Of a stretch of DNA of 64,000 nt, positions 24,433-35,829 are shown piece after piece (within the stretch, counting starts at the first letter, position 1; each line of letters starts with the position of its first letter). The position numbers and the translations under genes are program-made. The notes beneath the pieces are model-generated. The model ran no database searches, had not been told where the DNA came from, and saw nothing but the letters and a program-made list of their open reading frames with translations. The stretch comes from Anadara kagoshimensis (lineage: Eukaryota; Mollusca; Bivalvia; Arcoida; Arcidae): NCBI GenBank assembly GCA_021292105.1, contig CM037857.1, positions 43,517,464 to 43,581,463 on the forward strand, read 5' to 3'.

Positions 24433-24672
24433 ATATAATTTCGTATATGACGTTCCATAAAATGGGAAAGAAGTTGACAATGTGATCAAGTTGGAACTGC
24501 CGTCGTCGGTGTTCGTTAGATTTATGTTAGCTATATTTGTGTCGCCTGCTGATGCTCCAAAATTATAAAACTGGTTGATGTCAAGAGCTTTCAGAATATT
24601 TACAGCAATGCACAAATACAGAATAAGGCTCCACCAAATACCCATACTTGTAGGATATATAAGTGACGTCAT
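24433..24672 (-). CDS. Exon 1: signal peptide and start of NIDO domain
   Basis: This exon encodes 80 residues. A second Met at residue 10 begins MGIWWSLILYLCIAVNILKA, a good signal peptide, so translation may start there (24,645) rather than at Met1. The following stretch contains FPFYGTSYTKLY, the usual run-in to a NIDO domain. The exon ends at a GTAAAT donor in phase 0, just before a (CT)n tract in the minus-strand intron. Joining it to exon 2 gives KLY-VNTNG, matching the NIDO consensus (lyVNtNG). Start choice is uncertain between the two Mets, and an upstream non-coding exon cannot be excluded. Confidence 0.75.
24664..24671. promoter_or_regulatory. CRE-like palindrome TGACGTCA over the first start codon
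   Basis: The consensus cAMP-response element lies inside ATGACGTCAC, so its first two bases overlap the upstream ATG, and a TTATATAT tract follows. It could be chance; if real it would be a promoter element and translation would begin at Met10 or further in. Confidence 0.25.
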
Positions 24673-24912
24673 CGCTTCATAATCCTTTATGTTTGTGACG
24701 TGTTTCTTCTGATATCTACAATGATCTAATAATAAACGACATGTATCGCATACTGCTGTATTTCCATAAATTCAGTGCACATGGAAACTGCAAGAATAAA
24801 GTCGTATTTTCCAACAAACTCAAAAAAAATTACCAATTAATAATACTTATTTCACCGGACTGAGAAACAATAATCCGCAATAAAGAACCAACAGTCCGAC
24901 ACGGTATACATA

Positions 24913-25125
24913 CAGTACACACCTGTCGAAAGTTTAACAAAAGAAAAATGCTAACGAATTAGTTCATATCCGCCCAGTGTTAGCTATATCTCGACAGCGA
25001 TTTCACAGCTGGCATCCATTTCGGCAGCTTTTTTGCGACTAACTATCCATATCTCAGACAATTGACAGCCGAACTTCGACTCCTTTTCGTTATCCCAGTG
25101 TTAAACTTTTGACAGGTCTGTACTG
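24913..25125. mobile_element. 213-bp Tc1/mariner-like MITE
   Basis: The ends are ~27-bp inverted repeats (CAGTACACACCTGTCGAAAG at the left, with two mismatches over the arm) and are flanked on both sides by TA (24,911-24,912 and 25,126-25,127), the target duplication of the Tc1/mariner group. There is no ORF. Confidence 0.75.
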
Positions 25126-27014
25126 TACAACGGCAAACAAAATTGACCTGTCCGTCAGCTTGACCTTTAATTTAAATATCAATGATGGACGGGTACATTT
25201 GATGTGTAAGCAATACAAGAAGCACTAATATGGGACGTAGAACCAATGGTCGAGGGTATATAAAGCAGTAAGGAAAATATTAACCAAAAGTTAGGTCTAA
25301 AGGTGCAAGTTAATGCATTGTGTAAGTATGAGCTGCGAATTCTCACACTACCCGTGCACCGAGTGAATCCTCCAATAAGGATATTCCTGATGATAGGTCA
25401 AGTGGACAGGTCAATGTCGTTTGACTATACAATGTATGCTGTCCGTATTATTTTCTGTTTAAAATCTAAAAAATACGCATTACATAATTTTATTTATCAA
25501 ATCTACAAAGGATTATATAACAATGTTTTAATGAATTTAAATGCAACAACTTTTTATAACAATACCTCAGTTGTTGTTTTTTTTTTTTTTTTTTTTTTTT
25601 TAGAAATTATATCTAACATCTGTATAAAGTCTGGTTTCTTTCAGATTTGTCAGTTCCAATCGAGGCCTCAACCCAAGATTCCGGACCGTCATTACACTTA
25701 GGAATATAAAGCTTTAGTCATCTCAGTTTGTTGATATTTTTGTAGATTCTATGTTATTTTTTATTACTTATTAGTACCGTTTATAAAATATACTAGCATA
25801 AGTTTGTTATTATTGTCAAAACCCTAATCTGTCAAAAACATTTAAATCTCTTGTCTTCAGTACTGGGTTATATGTTGAACGTGACGAAATAATGATTTGT
25901 GATATGTCACACCAATAACTTAAACACATTTCAATCGCCATATCGAACCATCTCAGACTCTGTGTGCCAGATTTGTCTAATATTTACACTTACCAGTTAC
26001 TTGTGAGCCGCCATCATCGCCTCTACCAGGAAGATAATTTCAGAAACCTAATTTAGTCCTGCATGAATTACTACATTATATCTATGCCTTACATAATAAT
26101 ATAAGGATGTTTTATTGTTAAAGTATCAAAATGGAGCGACAACATGATAGTCAGATAAAAGAACAACATTCTCAGTTTTCAGTAAACTTGCACGACATTG
26201 GGGAATATATTCTAAAAACTTAACTTTAAATTTTATCATACCTGTGTGGTTTTTTTTTTTTTAAACAACAAAAATTATTGTAGTAAGTTTTAATTCATTA
26301 TATTAATAAAAACATTACACAACTGTAATAGTATAACTACTACCGTCATCAGTGATACCAGAAATCTATACAAACGAGTTTTATTGAATTTGACGGTGTT
26401 GTGCGAACCTCTCAAATGACGCAGCCTGGAAAAAATTATCACATGGGAAAATGGCGAATTAATGGGTTCATTTACGTTTATCCAACATTTGAAAAATCAC
26501 TATTCACACTTATCCAACATTGGGTTTACGCACCATTGATTTAAGATATTATTTAATTACCTGTAGTGTGATCAGCTAGTTTCCCCTACCAGAATAAAAG
26601 TTCCTTTAATTAAAAAGTATGAAATAACATGTCATATTTTTACTGAAAGTTTAAAATTTTAACTTAAATTGAATAAATATCTAACATTTTAGAAATTCCA
26701 GTTTTATTTTCTACCGTAATGAATTTGAATAAAGTTATATTTAAAGAATAATAATATTTATTCGTAATTGAGAATTAAAAATGACTATAAATAAGAAATA
26801 AATATGTCACTTTTTTACCCTACCTAATTAAATTTTGATAACATAGTATTTTGACAAATAAATATGGTTTTCTCTCAAATTTATTCATTAATTTATTCTT
26901 TCATATACGGTATTTTCCATCACAAGAGGATTGGAGGTTTGGTTGATTGAGAAATTGATTATATTACTTAATCACTTAAATGTCATGTGTAAAAATCTTA
27001 GTGGTTTCAAAAAA
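25126..27014. other. Intergenic AT-rich DNA
   Basis: Holds a ~26-bp poly-T run (25,576-25,601), a second short poly-T (~26,249), and a small direct repeat TTATCCAACATT (26,478 and 26,508). No gene recognised. Confidence 0.6.
25242..25265 (+). promoter_or_regulatory. CCAAT/TATA-like promoter motif
   Basis: ACCAATGG is followed 8 bp later by TATATAAAG on the plus strand. The only ORF downstream (25,303-25,701) contains a poly-Phe stretch made by a poly-T run and resembles nothing I know, so transcription here is not supported. Confidence 0.25.
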
Positions 27015-27016
27015 TG

Positions 27017-27048
<32 letters not shown>

Positions 27049-27392
27049 TTATTTTATTTAAGTGTCACATATAAAAATTCAAAATTCACATACACATAAA
27101 AAAACCTTGTAAAATTTTTATATCCGGCCACATGTGGCCTATGAGACACTACATATCGTATCTATAATTAAAATACATGTAAAAAAATACAACAAAAATT
27201 TACTCATAAAACTTAAAACATTTGATCATATAAATTAAAAACATTTGATCATAAACATTAAAACATTTTGATCATAAAATTTAGTTGGACATGGGTAAAA
27301 GTAAAACTGCAGTTAACCGTTTAAAAACATCATAAAAAGGCATTAAAAGATCTACGTCTGTTGGTCATATTAAATAAAAAGATGCCTAGTTT

Positions 27393-28306
27393 TTATTGGA
27401 CCTCAGCAACGTTACAGGACATAATAAAATTTAACTTATCCGAAGGGCTAAAATCATTAAAACTGGAATTTATATTATTACATAAGTTAAAAAGTGAAAA
27501 CCTTAAATCGCTATAAGAATGACAATTAATTAAAACATGTTGTTCGTTTTCAACTTCTAAAATATCACAATATTTACAAATTCTGTTTTGTAACGGTGTA
27601 GGCGGTTTAGTGTATCTACCTGTTTCTACCGCAATAGGGAGAGAACCACTTCTAAACTGGCAAATTAATCGCCTGTGATATCGCGGAATCTGGTTACATG
27701 TAATATATGTTTCTAATGAAATGTTATTTTTGTATTGTCTATATGTTCTAAGTTTGTTACCATTTAAGCACTTGTGGTCATTAAATAATTGACAGTGCCA
27801 TTCATTGTTATCTATAATATTAACATTTTGTACAATATTTTTAACTACCTCTTTAGTTGAAATATTAATGTCCCACACAATATCGTGTGCCTGTATAGTG
27901 TCTATAAAACCTGAATCTTTATGGAACCAACCCTTAAAGAACAAATAGCTTATAAATAATCATATTACAGTCATGGATACGAACAAGTTTACTGAATTGT
28001 CTTATACACTCTATCTTTTGTTTAGAGAAACAAGATAACCAGTTCATATCACCTCTAACTGAAATGTTTGATGTGTATTTACCAACACCAAGGAACATTT
28101 TACAGGCCTTGTTCTGCACAGAATTAATACAGCTAAATTGTTTTGTTCCCCAAATCCCAGCACAATAAAACAAAATTGGCTCGACCATGCTTTTATAAAG
28201 TTTTGTGAACACATTATAGGAAAAGTCACCATAACATTTTAACTTCGAGAACACCATTCCAAGTGCACGATTAGCTGATTTTGATAGTTCTTTAGCAGTT
28301 TTTTGC
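27393..28306 (-). pseudogene. LINE C-terminal region, downstream of the insertion
   Basis: Continues the same protein with KTAKELSKSANRALG, the usual sequence after the RT thumb, and ends with a Cys/His cluster ICKYCDILEVENEQHVLINC. A frameshift near 27,940 breaks it into two frames. Confidence 0.8.
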
Positions 28307-28606
28307 GGTTTATTCATGATTGTCCCTTTTTTGAAAATCCAGGTAAGAATTTTGTTAAAAAAAGAGGGACAATCATGAATTCGACCTTAAGGGAACAATA
28401 GGACTTAAGTTAAGCTTGGGGTATAGTTTATTCCAGAAAAGAAGGTAAAAAAAGAATTAAATTTTTAAAAACCATTCATAAATTAAACAAAATTACAAAT
28501 ACATGTATCTAAATAAATAATTAAATAATATTAATATAAACCCAAATAAAAACATTTTAAATAAATAAATAAAACATTTTGAAAAATCAAATAAAACATA
28601 CACATA

Positions 28607-28645
<39 letters not shown>

Positions 28646-29759
28646 AATGAAAATCAAAATACATGTAAAAAAACGGTACATTGCATTTTTAAAGAAAACT
28701 ACTGTGAATTTTGAGACAATATTCTAACAGACAAATTTTTCAATGTTTCTTCTTGAAATTTTAAATATAGTTTCTACCAACATGGAACTTCAACATATAT
28801 TACAGGTTTTAAAGAATATTTTACATTTTTGGGGTAAAAAGAAGCTTAAAAAACAGTTTTTAGAGAAAACCTGTGAATTTTAAAAGAATAATCTAATAGA
28901 CACATTTTTCAATGTTTTTCTTAAAATTTTTAATAAAGCTTCTACAAAGATAACTTTATTCTATATATATTATCAGTTTTTTTGAAAATATTTTACATTT
29001 TGTTTTGAAATTTTAGAGGAATAAGTACAACTTTAAAAAAATAAATAATAAAATCTCCTTTAAACCTCTATGAAATTGGCATACATGTTATGTGATGAGT
29101 TTGCAATAATGCAATATCTGCTTATCATTTAATTCAATCTTAGGATAAGCTTGAAATTTCTGATAAAAAAATGCAGATGTTTTTTCCACTTATTTAAATT
29201 TTTACTGTATCTAAGTTGTAAATGTAGTTGGAATTTAACATTTATATGGAGTGGAAAGGCTATATGTAAGTTTTTGTTGAATTAATGCAAAATTTGAAAA
29301 AAGTATTTTCTTCAAAAAATGTTTACTAGGCGATAAATCTAACTCCATGGAATTCCTGTTATTCTTCATGTTCTTATTGGTTGAATAAATGCAAAATTTG
29401 AAATCAGTATTTTTTTCTCAAAAAAGTTTACATCTAATTTTTTGGAATTCTTGTTAATCTTATTTTATTTGTTTTTAGTAAATAAATCAATAACATTTAA
29501 GAATGATAAATAAAATGATACTTGCACAGATTAAAATTTCAAATTAAAAATTAAAATAAATGTAATTTAATTTTTATTTCATTTGTTTCAAGTAAAAAAG
29601 TAACATAAGTTAAAACTTATTCCATTAAGTCCACTAGGTAAAATTCTTACAGGTAAAGTTGGAACAGACTATAATTGTTTGTTTGAACAGCACATCAAAC
29701 CCAGAAAGGGACAATAATGAATATCTGTTTTTAAGGAAAGGGACAATCATGAACAGACC
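28307..29759. mobile_element. 1,453-bp TIR DNA element inserted in the LINE, 9-bp TSD
   Basis: The insertion is bounded by GTTTTTTGC at 28,298-28,306 and 29,760-29,768. Its ends are inverted repeats: GGTTTATTCATGATTGTCCC at the left and the complement of GGTCTGTTCATGATTGTCCC at the right. The left end repeats this motif inverted at ~28,364-28,388, and the right end repeats it directly at ~29,708. Internally there are (TAAA)n at 28,604-28,644 and two diverged ~170-bp copies (28,690-29,000). There is no transposase. A 9-bp duplication fits Mutator-like or Merlin-like elements; I cannot choose. Confidence 0.85.
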
Positions 29760-31305
29760 GTTTTTTGCATGTCTAAGTGTTCATCAAGCCATAGGCCTAG
29801 GTAACGGTACGTATCCGAAAAGTCAATAATAGACTCACCACATCTGAAAACATGTTTTGAACGTTCATGGGAGGGTATACGGTAATGCACTACTTTAGTC
29901 TTTGTTGGATTTATAAACAGTTTCCATTTTTCACACCAATTATTTAGCACTGTTAATAGTTTATCCATTGACTGTTCATCAGGTGCGATGAGCGCAATGT
30001 CATCTGCGTATAAAAGTATTGAAATGTTTGTTCCATCAACACTAAGTCCACACTGTAATTGATTTATATCGGAGACTAAATCGTCAATAAAAAGAGAAAA
30101 TAATGTTGGCGACAACAAACATCCTTGTTTCACGCCTGAATTAACGTCAAACCAATCTGTTAAGATATTATTCACTTTAACAGAACTTTTAACACCATGG
30201 TATAACCCTTGTAATGCAGATAAAAATTTACCAGAAATACCCAATTTTTCTAGTTTATACCACAAAAAGGGCCTGTAAACAGAATCAAAGGCCTTTTTCA
30301 TATCTACATAACACACAAATGTATCTTTTCTTGCTATTTTTCTATCATTAATAAGATTAAAGAGCGAAAAAATATGATCTGAGCAACCCCTACCCTTTCT
30401 GAAACCGTTTTGGTTATCAGATAAAATACTATTCACATCAATATATTCATTAATTCTCTTATTTAACACATGACAATAGACTTTACTAGGTACGGAAATT
30501 AGTGAAATTCCTCTATATTTTAGAGGATCACGTTTATCACTATAATCACGTTTAAAAATAGGATTAATAACACTTGATTTCCATTGATCGGGGACAATTC
30601 CACTATCAAAACACGCAGAGCATATTTTATGCAGCATTTTTACACAATCATCATTTTTTAACACTTCTGCTGGAATTTTATCTATGCCACACGATTTATT
30701 CAATTTCAACGCATTTACGGCACTATAAACTTCGTCAACTGTGATTGGTGCATTTAACAGCTCGGAATTTGAAATATCAAAATTATTTCCATTTTCAACG
30801 AAGCTACTACTAACATCGTGAACATTATACAACTTATGAAATTCATTTCTCCACTTATTCAAAACACTTTTCGTATCTGATTTCACAACACCTTCATCGA
30901 CTACTTCCCAAGGAATATCAACACAACGATCGTTCACAATACCTATCTTTCCAATTTTTTCCCAAAAATTCACGGAATCGTTTCCTTCACAAAGGTCGTT
31001 TAACTCCTGTTGTAGCTTTTGCTGGTATTGACGCTTGAATTTCCTATTTAGTTTATCAAATTTTTTCCTTTCGCGACAGAATACTTCCTTTAATTTCTTT
31101 CTATGCGCATTTTTACACTTTAGCCATTTGGTTTCACATTCGCGAGAAATATCCCACTGTGTTTGTAGTTCCTTGTTCCAGTATGGTTTGTAGAACGATT
31201 TCTTCGATGTTTTAAACCGATTTTGAGGGTATTTTATTTCCTTTGACGTTAGTGTCGAATCCATTTGTTCCACTATAAGATATTCGAATTCATTGTATGC
31301 ACTTT
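29760..31305 (-). pseudogene. LINE reverse transcriptase, upstream part
   Basis: About 510 codons are open. Conserved RT blocks appear in order: CGIDKIPAEVL, PIFKRDYSDKRDPLKYRGIS, QNGFRKGRGCSDHI, VDMKKAFDSV (first catalytic Asp), VKQGCLLSPTLF and LLYADDIALIA with the YADD active site. The frame ends where the DNA element is inserted (after HLDMQKT). The reading frame upstream of the first Met (GTG/ATG near 31,260-31,273) is still LINE-like until a stop near 31,310. Confidence 0.9.
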
Positions 31306-31949
31306 GATGTTATATGATATTACTGCTAAAAATGTGACAACTGTTTGATGCTTTAACTAAATGGAAAAAATATATACTCATTAAAGGTTATTTTCTTGGA
31401 ATATCTTTTTTCCAAAATGTAGCATATTTTGGATTTTTTTCCAATAAGGTTCTAATCTGGGAATGTTTTTTTCCAAAATGGAGAATATTTTATATATTTT
31501 CCAATTCGATTTTTTTTTTGTTCTGAAATGGAGCGTATTTTGGATATTTTTCCAAATAAAAGTTATTTTGGATTCCTATTATATATTTGATATCTTTCCA
31601 AAGTAAGTAAGTTAGATTTTTAAAAAAAAATCTCAAAAACAATAAAAAAAAATTTAAATAAATGAATAAATTGAAAATTCAAAATAAAGCTTTAGTTTTC
31701 ATTTTACTAGGCACCCGGTTTCACAATCTTTCCATTACTAAGATTTTCCTAAACTTATATTTAGCAAATTTTAACCATTTTTGGCAATCTTTGGAACTTA
31801 GAATAAACATTTTTGACAAAGCTTTATGTGATCTTCAAAATCACAAATTAAACTAGGGTATTTTAAAATTTACCAAAATCATAAACTTATCAATTTTGCC
31901 AGATTTAATTAAGGAAAAACTTAGTAAAAGAATTATTGTGAAACTAGAG
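31306..31949. other. Spacer between the two LINEs
   Basis: AT-rich. Contains three or four imperfect repeats of TTTTCCAAAATGGAG and ATTTTGGATATTTTTCC (31,390-31,575). A 64-codon plus-strand ORF at 31,662 has no recognisable features. Confidence 0.5.
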
Positions 31950-32087
31950 CCAGGTATATTTACTTTTTAAATTTTCTTTATTTCTCACAATTGTCAAATA
32001 ACAATACAGAGAACATGTTAACATAATTATAAATAAACATGTTGCATGCGCGTGTTACATACATATACATTATACATAATATAAATG

Positions 32088-33374
32088 CTAACCTGGAGGA
32101 TTGACTCTCTCAAAAATGACACATATAAATTTGCATAGGTTATTTAACAATGACAATTTTTTTGTAGAAAATAATGAATTGTATTTTAACACATTTGGAT
32201 TTTTTCTATAAAACAGAGGTAAATATTTCTTTCTTTCTTCAGCAAAATTTTTACAAATCATTATGTAATGAAATTCATCCCCAAGTTCTTCAAGACACAA
32301 ATTACATATTCTTTCTGATTTTGGAATATTGGACCATCTACCTGTTTCAATGGGTAATCTGTGATTACTGGTCCTAAATTTACTCAATAAAATTTTGTTT
32401 TTTGTAGAAATTGTAGATAACAAATAATATTGAATATCAAAATTATTAATAAACAATCTATAAGATATACCTTTAGAAGAATTATTAATATCACTATTCC
32501 ATTTTTGTAAAAATTGATCAAATAATCTTTGTTTAACACATTTCACTAACCATGTTTTACTATAAAAAGTCTGAGATAACCATATATTGCATAAACCACA
32601 TTCTTCAAAAATAGATTTTAAATTACATAACCATTTTGAATTTATACCTTGAGAATAATATGAATATAAAAGTCCATAAACAAGAAAAGCATATTTAGTT
32701 TCTTTGCCCGTTATAATATTTGTCCAAAAATTCACAATTCTTGCTTTGATATTTATAATAAGGGGGTATCTTGCCAATTCACCATACACTATAAAATTTG
32801 GAGTTGATTTTTTAAGATGTAGAATAATTTTACAAAATTTCAAATGTACTTTTTCTAACACATCACAATTTTCAAATCCCCATACCTCACATCCATATAA
32901 TAAAATAGGCATAACTGTTTTATCAAACAAATCAAGTTGGCAGTCAATTGATAAATTAAACAAACGTGCTTTCTTAATAACACAGTACATTGCTTGAGTA
33001 GCCCTTTCTGCTAAATACTTCTTTGTATAAATAAAAGAACCAGACTTACTGAAAAATATACCCAAATATTTAAAATCTTTAACAACTTCTAAAACTGAAC
33101 CATTTATTGTAAAATTCAAATTCTGTGGAAGTCTACCTTTTGAAAAAATAACAATTTTTGTTTTAGGAACATTTACAGTCAACTTCCACAATTTACAATA
33201 ATTTGAAAAACAGTCCAACTGACATTGTAGATCTTCTTTAGCTTCAGCCATTAGAACAGTGTCATCAGCGTAAAGTAATAAAAACAATCTAAGATAAACA
33301 TCAAATATACTTTCTAATTCATCAGTAACAGTTGTAAGACCATTGATGTTATTTTCAATAAAAAATTCTTCCAA
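32088..33374 (-). pseudogene. LINE-2nd reverse transcriptase active site and C-terminal region
   Basis: LLLYADDTVLMAEAKEDL carries the catalytic YADD. Downstream are the thumb (KYLGIFFSKSG), ILLYGCEVWGFEN, and the terminal Cys/His cluster ICNLCLEELGDEFHYIMIC. Confidence 0.88.
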
Positions 33375-33379
33375 GTCAT

Positions 33380-34291
33380 TTAAATAAATAGCAAATAAAA
33401 AGGAGATAAATTCTCCCCTTGTCTAACACCAGTGTTACATACAAAAAAATCTGAATAACCACCATTTAATTTAATTCTAGACTTAGTAGTATTATACATA
33501 TTGACAATATATCTCAAACATTTACCAGTAATATTATATTTAAACAACTTTTGCCATAAACCATTTCTCCATACTTTATCAAAGGCTGATTGAAAATCAA
33601 TAAATGCACAAAATAACTTCTTGCGTTTCATAAAAAGTATATCAATTAAATTATAAAGTACAAATATATTATCAAGAGTAGAATATGTATGTCTAAAACC
33701 AGACTGATTTTCACTCAATATAGAAAACTCATCAGCAAATGTATTTAATCTTTTACATAATATAGAGGTAAATAGTTTACTGATACAACTAAGTAAAGTA
33801 ATTGGTCTATAATTTTTGACATCATTTTTGCTACCTTTATTTTTATAAATAGGAATAATATTGCCAATTGTCCAAGCATCAGGTACAATACCTGTATCAA
33901 AAATCAAATTAAACAATTTGTTATAAATAGGTAACATAAAATCAATTGAATATATTATATACTCATTTAAAACATTGTCAATACCTGGAGATTTATTATT
34001 TTTCAATGATTTTACACATGACAAAATTTCCTCATTTGTAATAACATCATTTAATTTACCCGTATTAATGTCATTATGTACATATACATTATCATCTGTT
34101 ACAACAGTTTCTTTACTATCAACATTAATATCTTTAAAATAATGATAAAATTCTTGAATATTAACACCACCAAATTTAGACTTATTAGATTTATTCAACA
34201 ATTTCCAATACACTTTTGGATTTGAAGATCTCAGTTTCTTAAGTTTTCTTTGTAATAATATTCTATGATTTCTATAACTTTTATCTAACAC
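33380..34291 (-). pseudogene. LINE-2nd reverse transcriptase, fingers and palm
   Basis: Contains KSPGIDNVLNEYI, IPIYKNKGSKNDVKNYRPIT, ENQSGFRHTYSTLDNI, AFIDFQSAFDKV (catalytic Asp) and TGVRQGENLSPF. It stops just before the YADD motif, which lies in the next frame. Confidence 0.88.
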
Positions 34292-34904
34292 TTTTTATAA
34301 TATTTTTCTTCATTACACATTTCCTGTTTAAAAATACTAGATCTATATTTTTATACAACCTCTGTGACTTTCTATATTTTTTCCTGGCTTTATAACAATC
34401 ATGATTAAACCACTCTTTACGATTACTAACATTTGAATCACAATCTGAATTTTTGGGTAAAAAAGTACTAAATGTCTTTTTAGCTGCATCAATAATAACA
34501 TCAGCTACATTCGTAAACTGTTCATTGATAAAATTAGCATCTACGTTATTACAATTTCTATTTAAAATATCAATAGTATTAGCAATTTTAACAAAATCAA
34601 AACTTTTACAAAAATCATTTGACTTTTCAATATCCCATGGCTTAATAATAGGATCTGATACAAAATCAGTAACATTATCATGTCTAACATAATTATTAAA
34701 AATAAGTTCACATACCAATGGGCAATGAATATCAGAAAAAAGTTTACTGAATTCCAAAATATGAAAATTTTGTACAATTTTAAGAAAATCTATAGAACCA
34801 ATAAAATAATCAACAACACTTGATCTATTAGTAGTAAAATCATCATTAAATTTATCTTCACCAACACGTCCATTAAATATAACCAAATTATTATATTTAC
34901 AAAA
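34281..34904 (-). pseudogene. LINE-2nd endonuclease end and linker
   Basis: Begins LLNFCKYNNLVIFNGR and contains FSDIHCPLVCEL, the SDH block that completes the endonuclease, then a linker rich in KKxYRKSQRLYK before the RT. Confidence 0.8.
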
Positions 34905-34906
34905 AT

Positions 34907-35550
34907 TTAATAGCTATATAGGTAATTCCCGTAACTATTCTTTTTAGTATCCTTGTTTACTCTTTCTAAAGACAGATTTAGCAAGTTAAGCTGGTCTACC
35001 ATAAAAATTTCATTAATTTCACCAAAAATATCAATTTCAATATCTGACAATTCCACATCTTGTATAAAATCATAATGATTAGACACTCTACTGTTAAAAT
35101 CACCAGTTAAACATACATGTTTATATTTACTTGATAAATCAATGTATTCAGATTCAATTTCACTGAATGCATCAGGTGAACTATAGTCTGAGCCTTCCGG
35201 TGGTATATACACAATCCCATATAATAAGTCATTTTCAAAATTAAATAAACAACCCTTCAAGATAAACCAATACACATAATCGCAATTAGTTTCTATTGGA
35301 GTAATATAGTCTGCTAGATAATCTTTAAAACCCAAGATTATACCACCTGAACGGGTGGTTGATAATTTTCTCCTGTTCTTGGATTTAAACTCGTGACCAT
35401 CAAGTTCGATAGTGTCACAATTGTCAGTTTTTGTTTCAGTAAAACACAAAATATCATACTGAGTTATTAAGTTTTCAAATTCAGGATAATTTAAGCGTCT
35501 AAGAATTCCACACACATTTAATGAAAGTAATTTACACTTACTGTTTTTAG
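34907..35550 (-). pseudogene. LINE-2nd AP-endonuclease domain
   Basis: Conserved APE-type motifs are visible: LSLNVCGILRRLNYPEF, CFTETK, RSGGIILGFKD, YGIVYIPPE and LTGDFNSR. The frame ends in a stop near 34,907; the continuation, with the SDIHCPLV catalytic block, is in another frame. Confidence 0.85.
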
Positions 35551-35829
35551 GTAGATCTGTTCTTCCACTGAGAGAGTCACTATTATTTACATTGTCACTT
35601 AATTGTCCATTCTCGCTTGTTCCTCCGTGGTTGTCCTATCTTCGTGCGTTAGAGACTTTAGAGTTACTTCCCTTCGCCTTTCCAAAATCCTGTGATCCGT
35701 AACGGGGTGTAAATTCGTCTGCATCAGCTGATAATCCTCTCTGACTTGGGCTCCTGTATTCCCGCGTTTTTTCCTCCGGGTTGAATAATTTTCCATCTAT
35801 ATACAGTTTGTCGTAGATTAGGCTAGCTT
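35516..35829 (-). pseudogene. LINE-2nd ORF1 C-terminal remnant
   Basis: Reads ASLIYDKLYIDGKLFNPEEK and continues ~60 codons to a stop near 35,637. DKLYIDGKLF resembles the end of the ORF1 product of many molluscan LINEs. The upstream part is displaced by E1. Confidence 0.6.
35824..35829. other. TAGCTT, left target-site duplication of E1
   Basis: These six bases belong to the LINE and recur between E1 and E2 (50,116-50,121). Confidence 0.75.

Larger units (their letters stand above)
1..24672 (-). other. Gene span: secreted NIDO-CCP(sushi) repeat protein, 3' end outside window
   Basis: I assembled this gene from exons whose splice sites and phases agree: exon 1 ends in phase 0, exons 2 and 3 are phase 0-0, exon 4 goes from phase 0 to 1, and every CCP exon is a symmetrical phase 1-1 module of 171 bp. 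NIDO followed by sushi modules is the arrangement of extracellular or membrane proteins such as SNED1-like and mucin-4-like proteins. In molluscs such proteins could act in matrix or in recognition of foreign surfaces, but that role is inference. No EGF, transmembrane or C-terminal domain is visible because transcription runs off position 1. Introns are 2.1 kb, 0.55 kb, 5.5 kb, 1.0 kb and 1.7 kb, then 0.4-0.8 kb inside the array. Transcript support is not available from sequence alone. Confidence 0.8.
27015..31305 (-). mobile_element. Non-LTR retrotransposon LINE-1st, 5'-truncated and interrupted
   Basis: On the minus strand, reverse transcriptase coding comes first (31,305-29,760), then an inserted DNA element (28,307-29,759), then the C-terminal region (28,306-27,393), a 3' untranslated part, and an (ATT)n tail (27,015-27,050) of the sort that ends many CR1/L2/RTE-like LINEs. 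The apurinic endonuclease part is absent, so the copy is 5'-truncated. Confidence 0.85.
31950..35829 (-). mobile_element. Non-LTR retrotransposon LINE-2nd, frameshifted and cut by element E1
   Basis: Minus-strand order is ORF1 end, apurinic endonuclease, RT, C-terminal Cys-rich region, then a short 3' tail with AATAAA near 31,975. It is cut at its upstream side exactly at the E1 border. In-frame continuity is lost near 34,905, 34,285 and 33,378. The two LINEs belong to different families by sequence. Confidence 0.88.

Noticed and set aside
25303..25701. 132-codon plus-strand ORF with a poly-Phe run
   Set aside because: The Phe run is a poly-T tract and the remainder resembles no protein family; the upstream TATA is not enough support.
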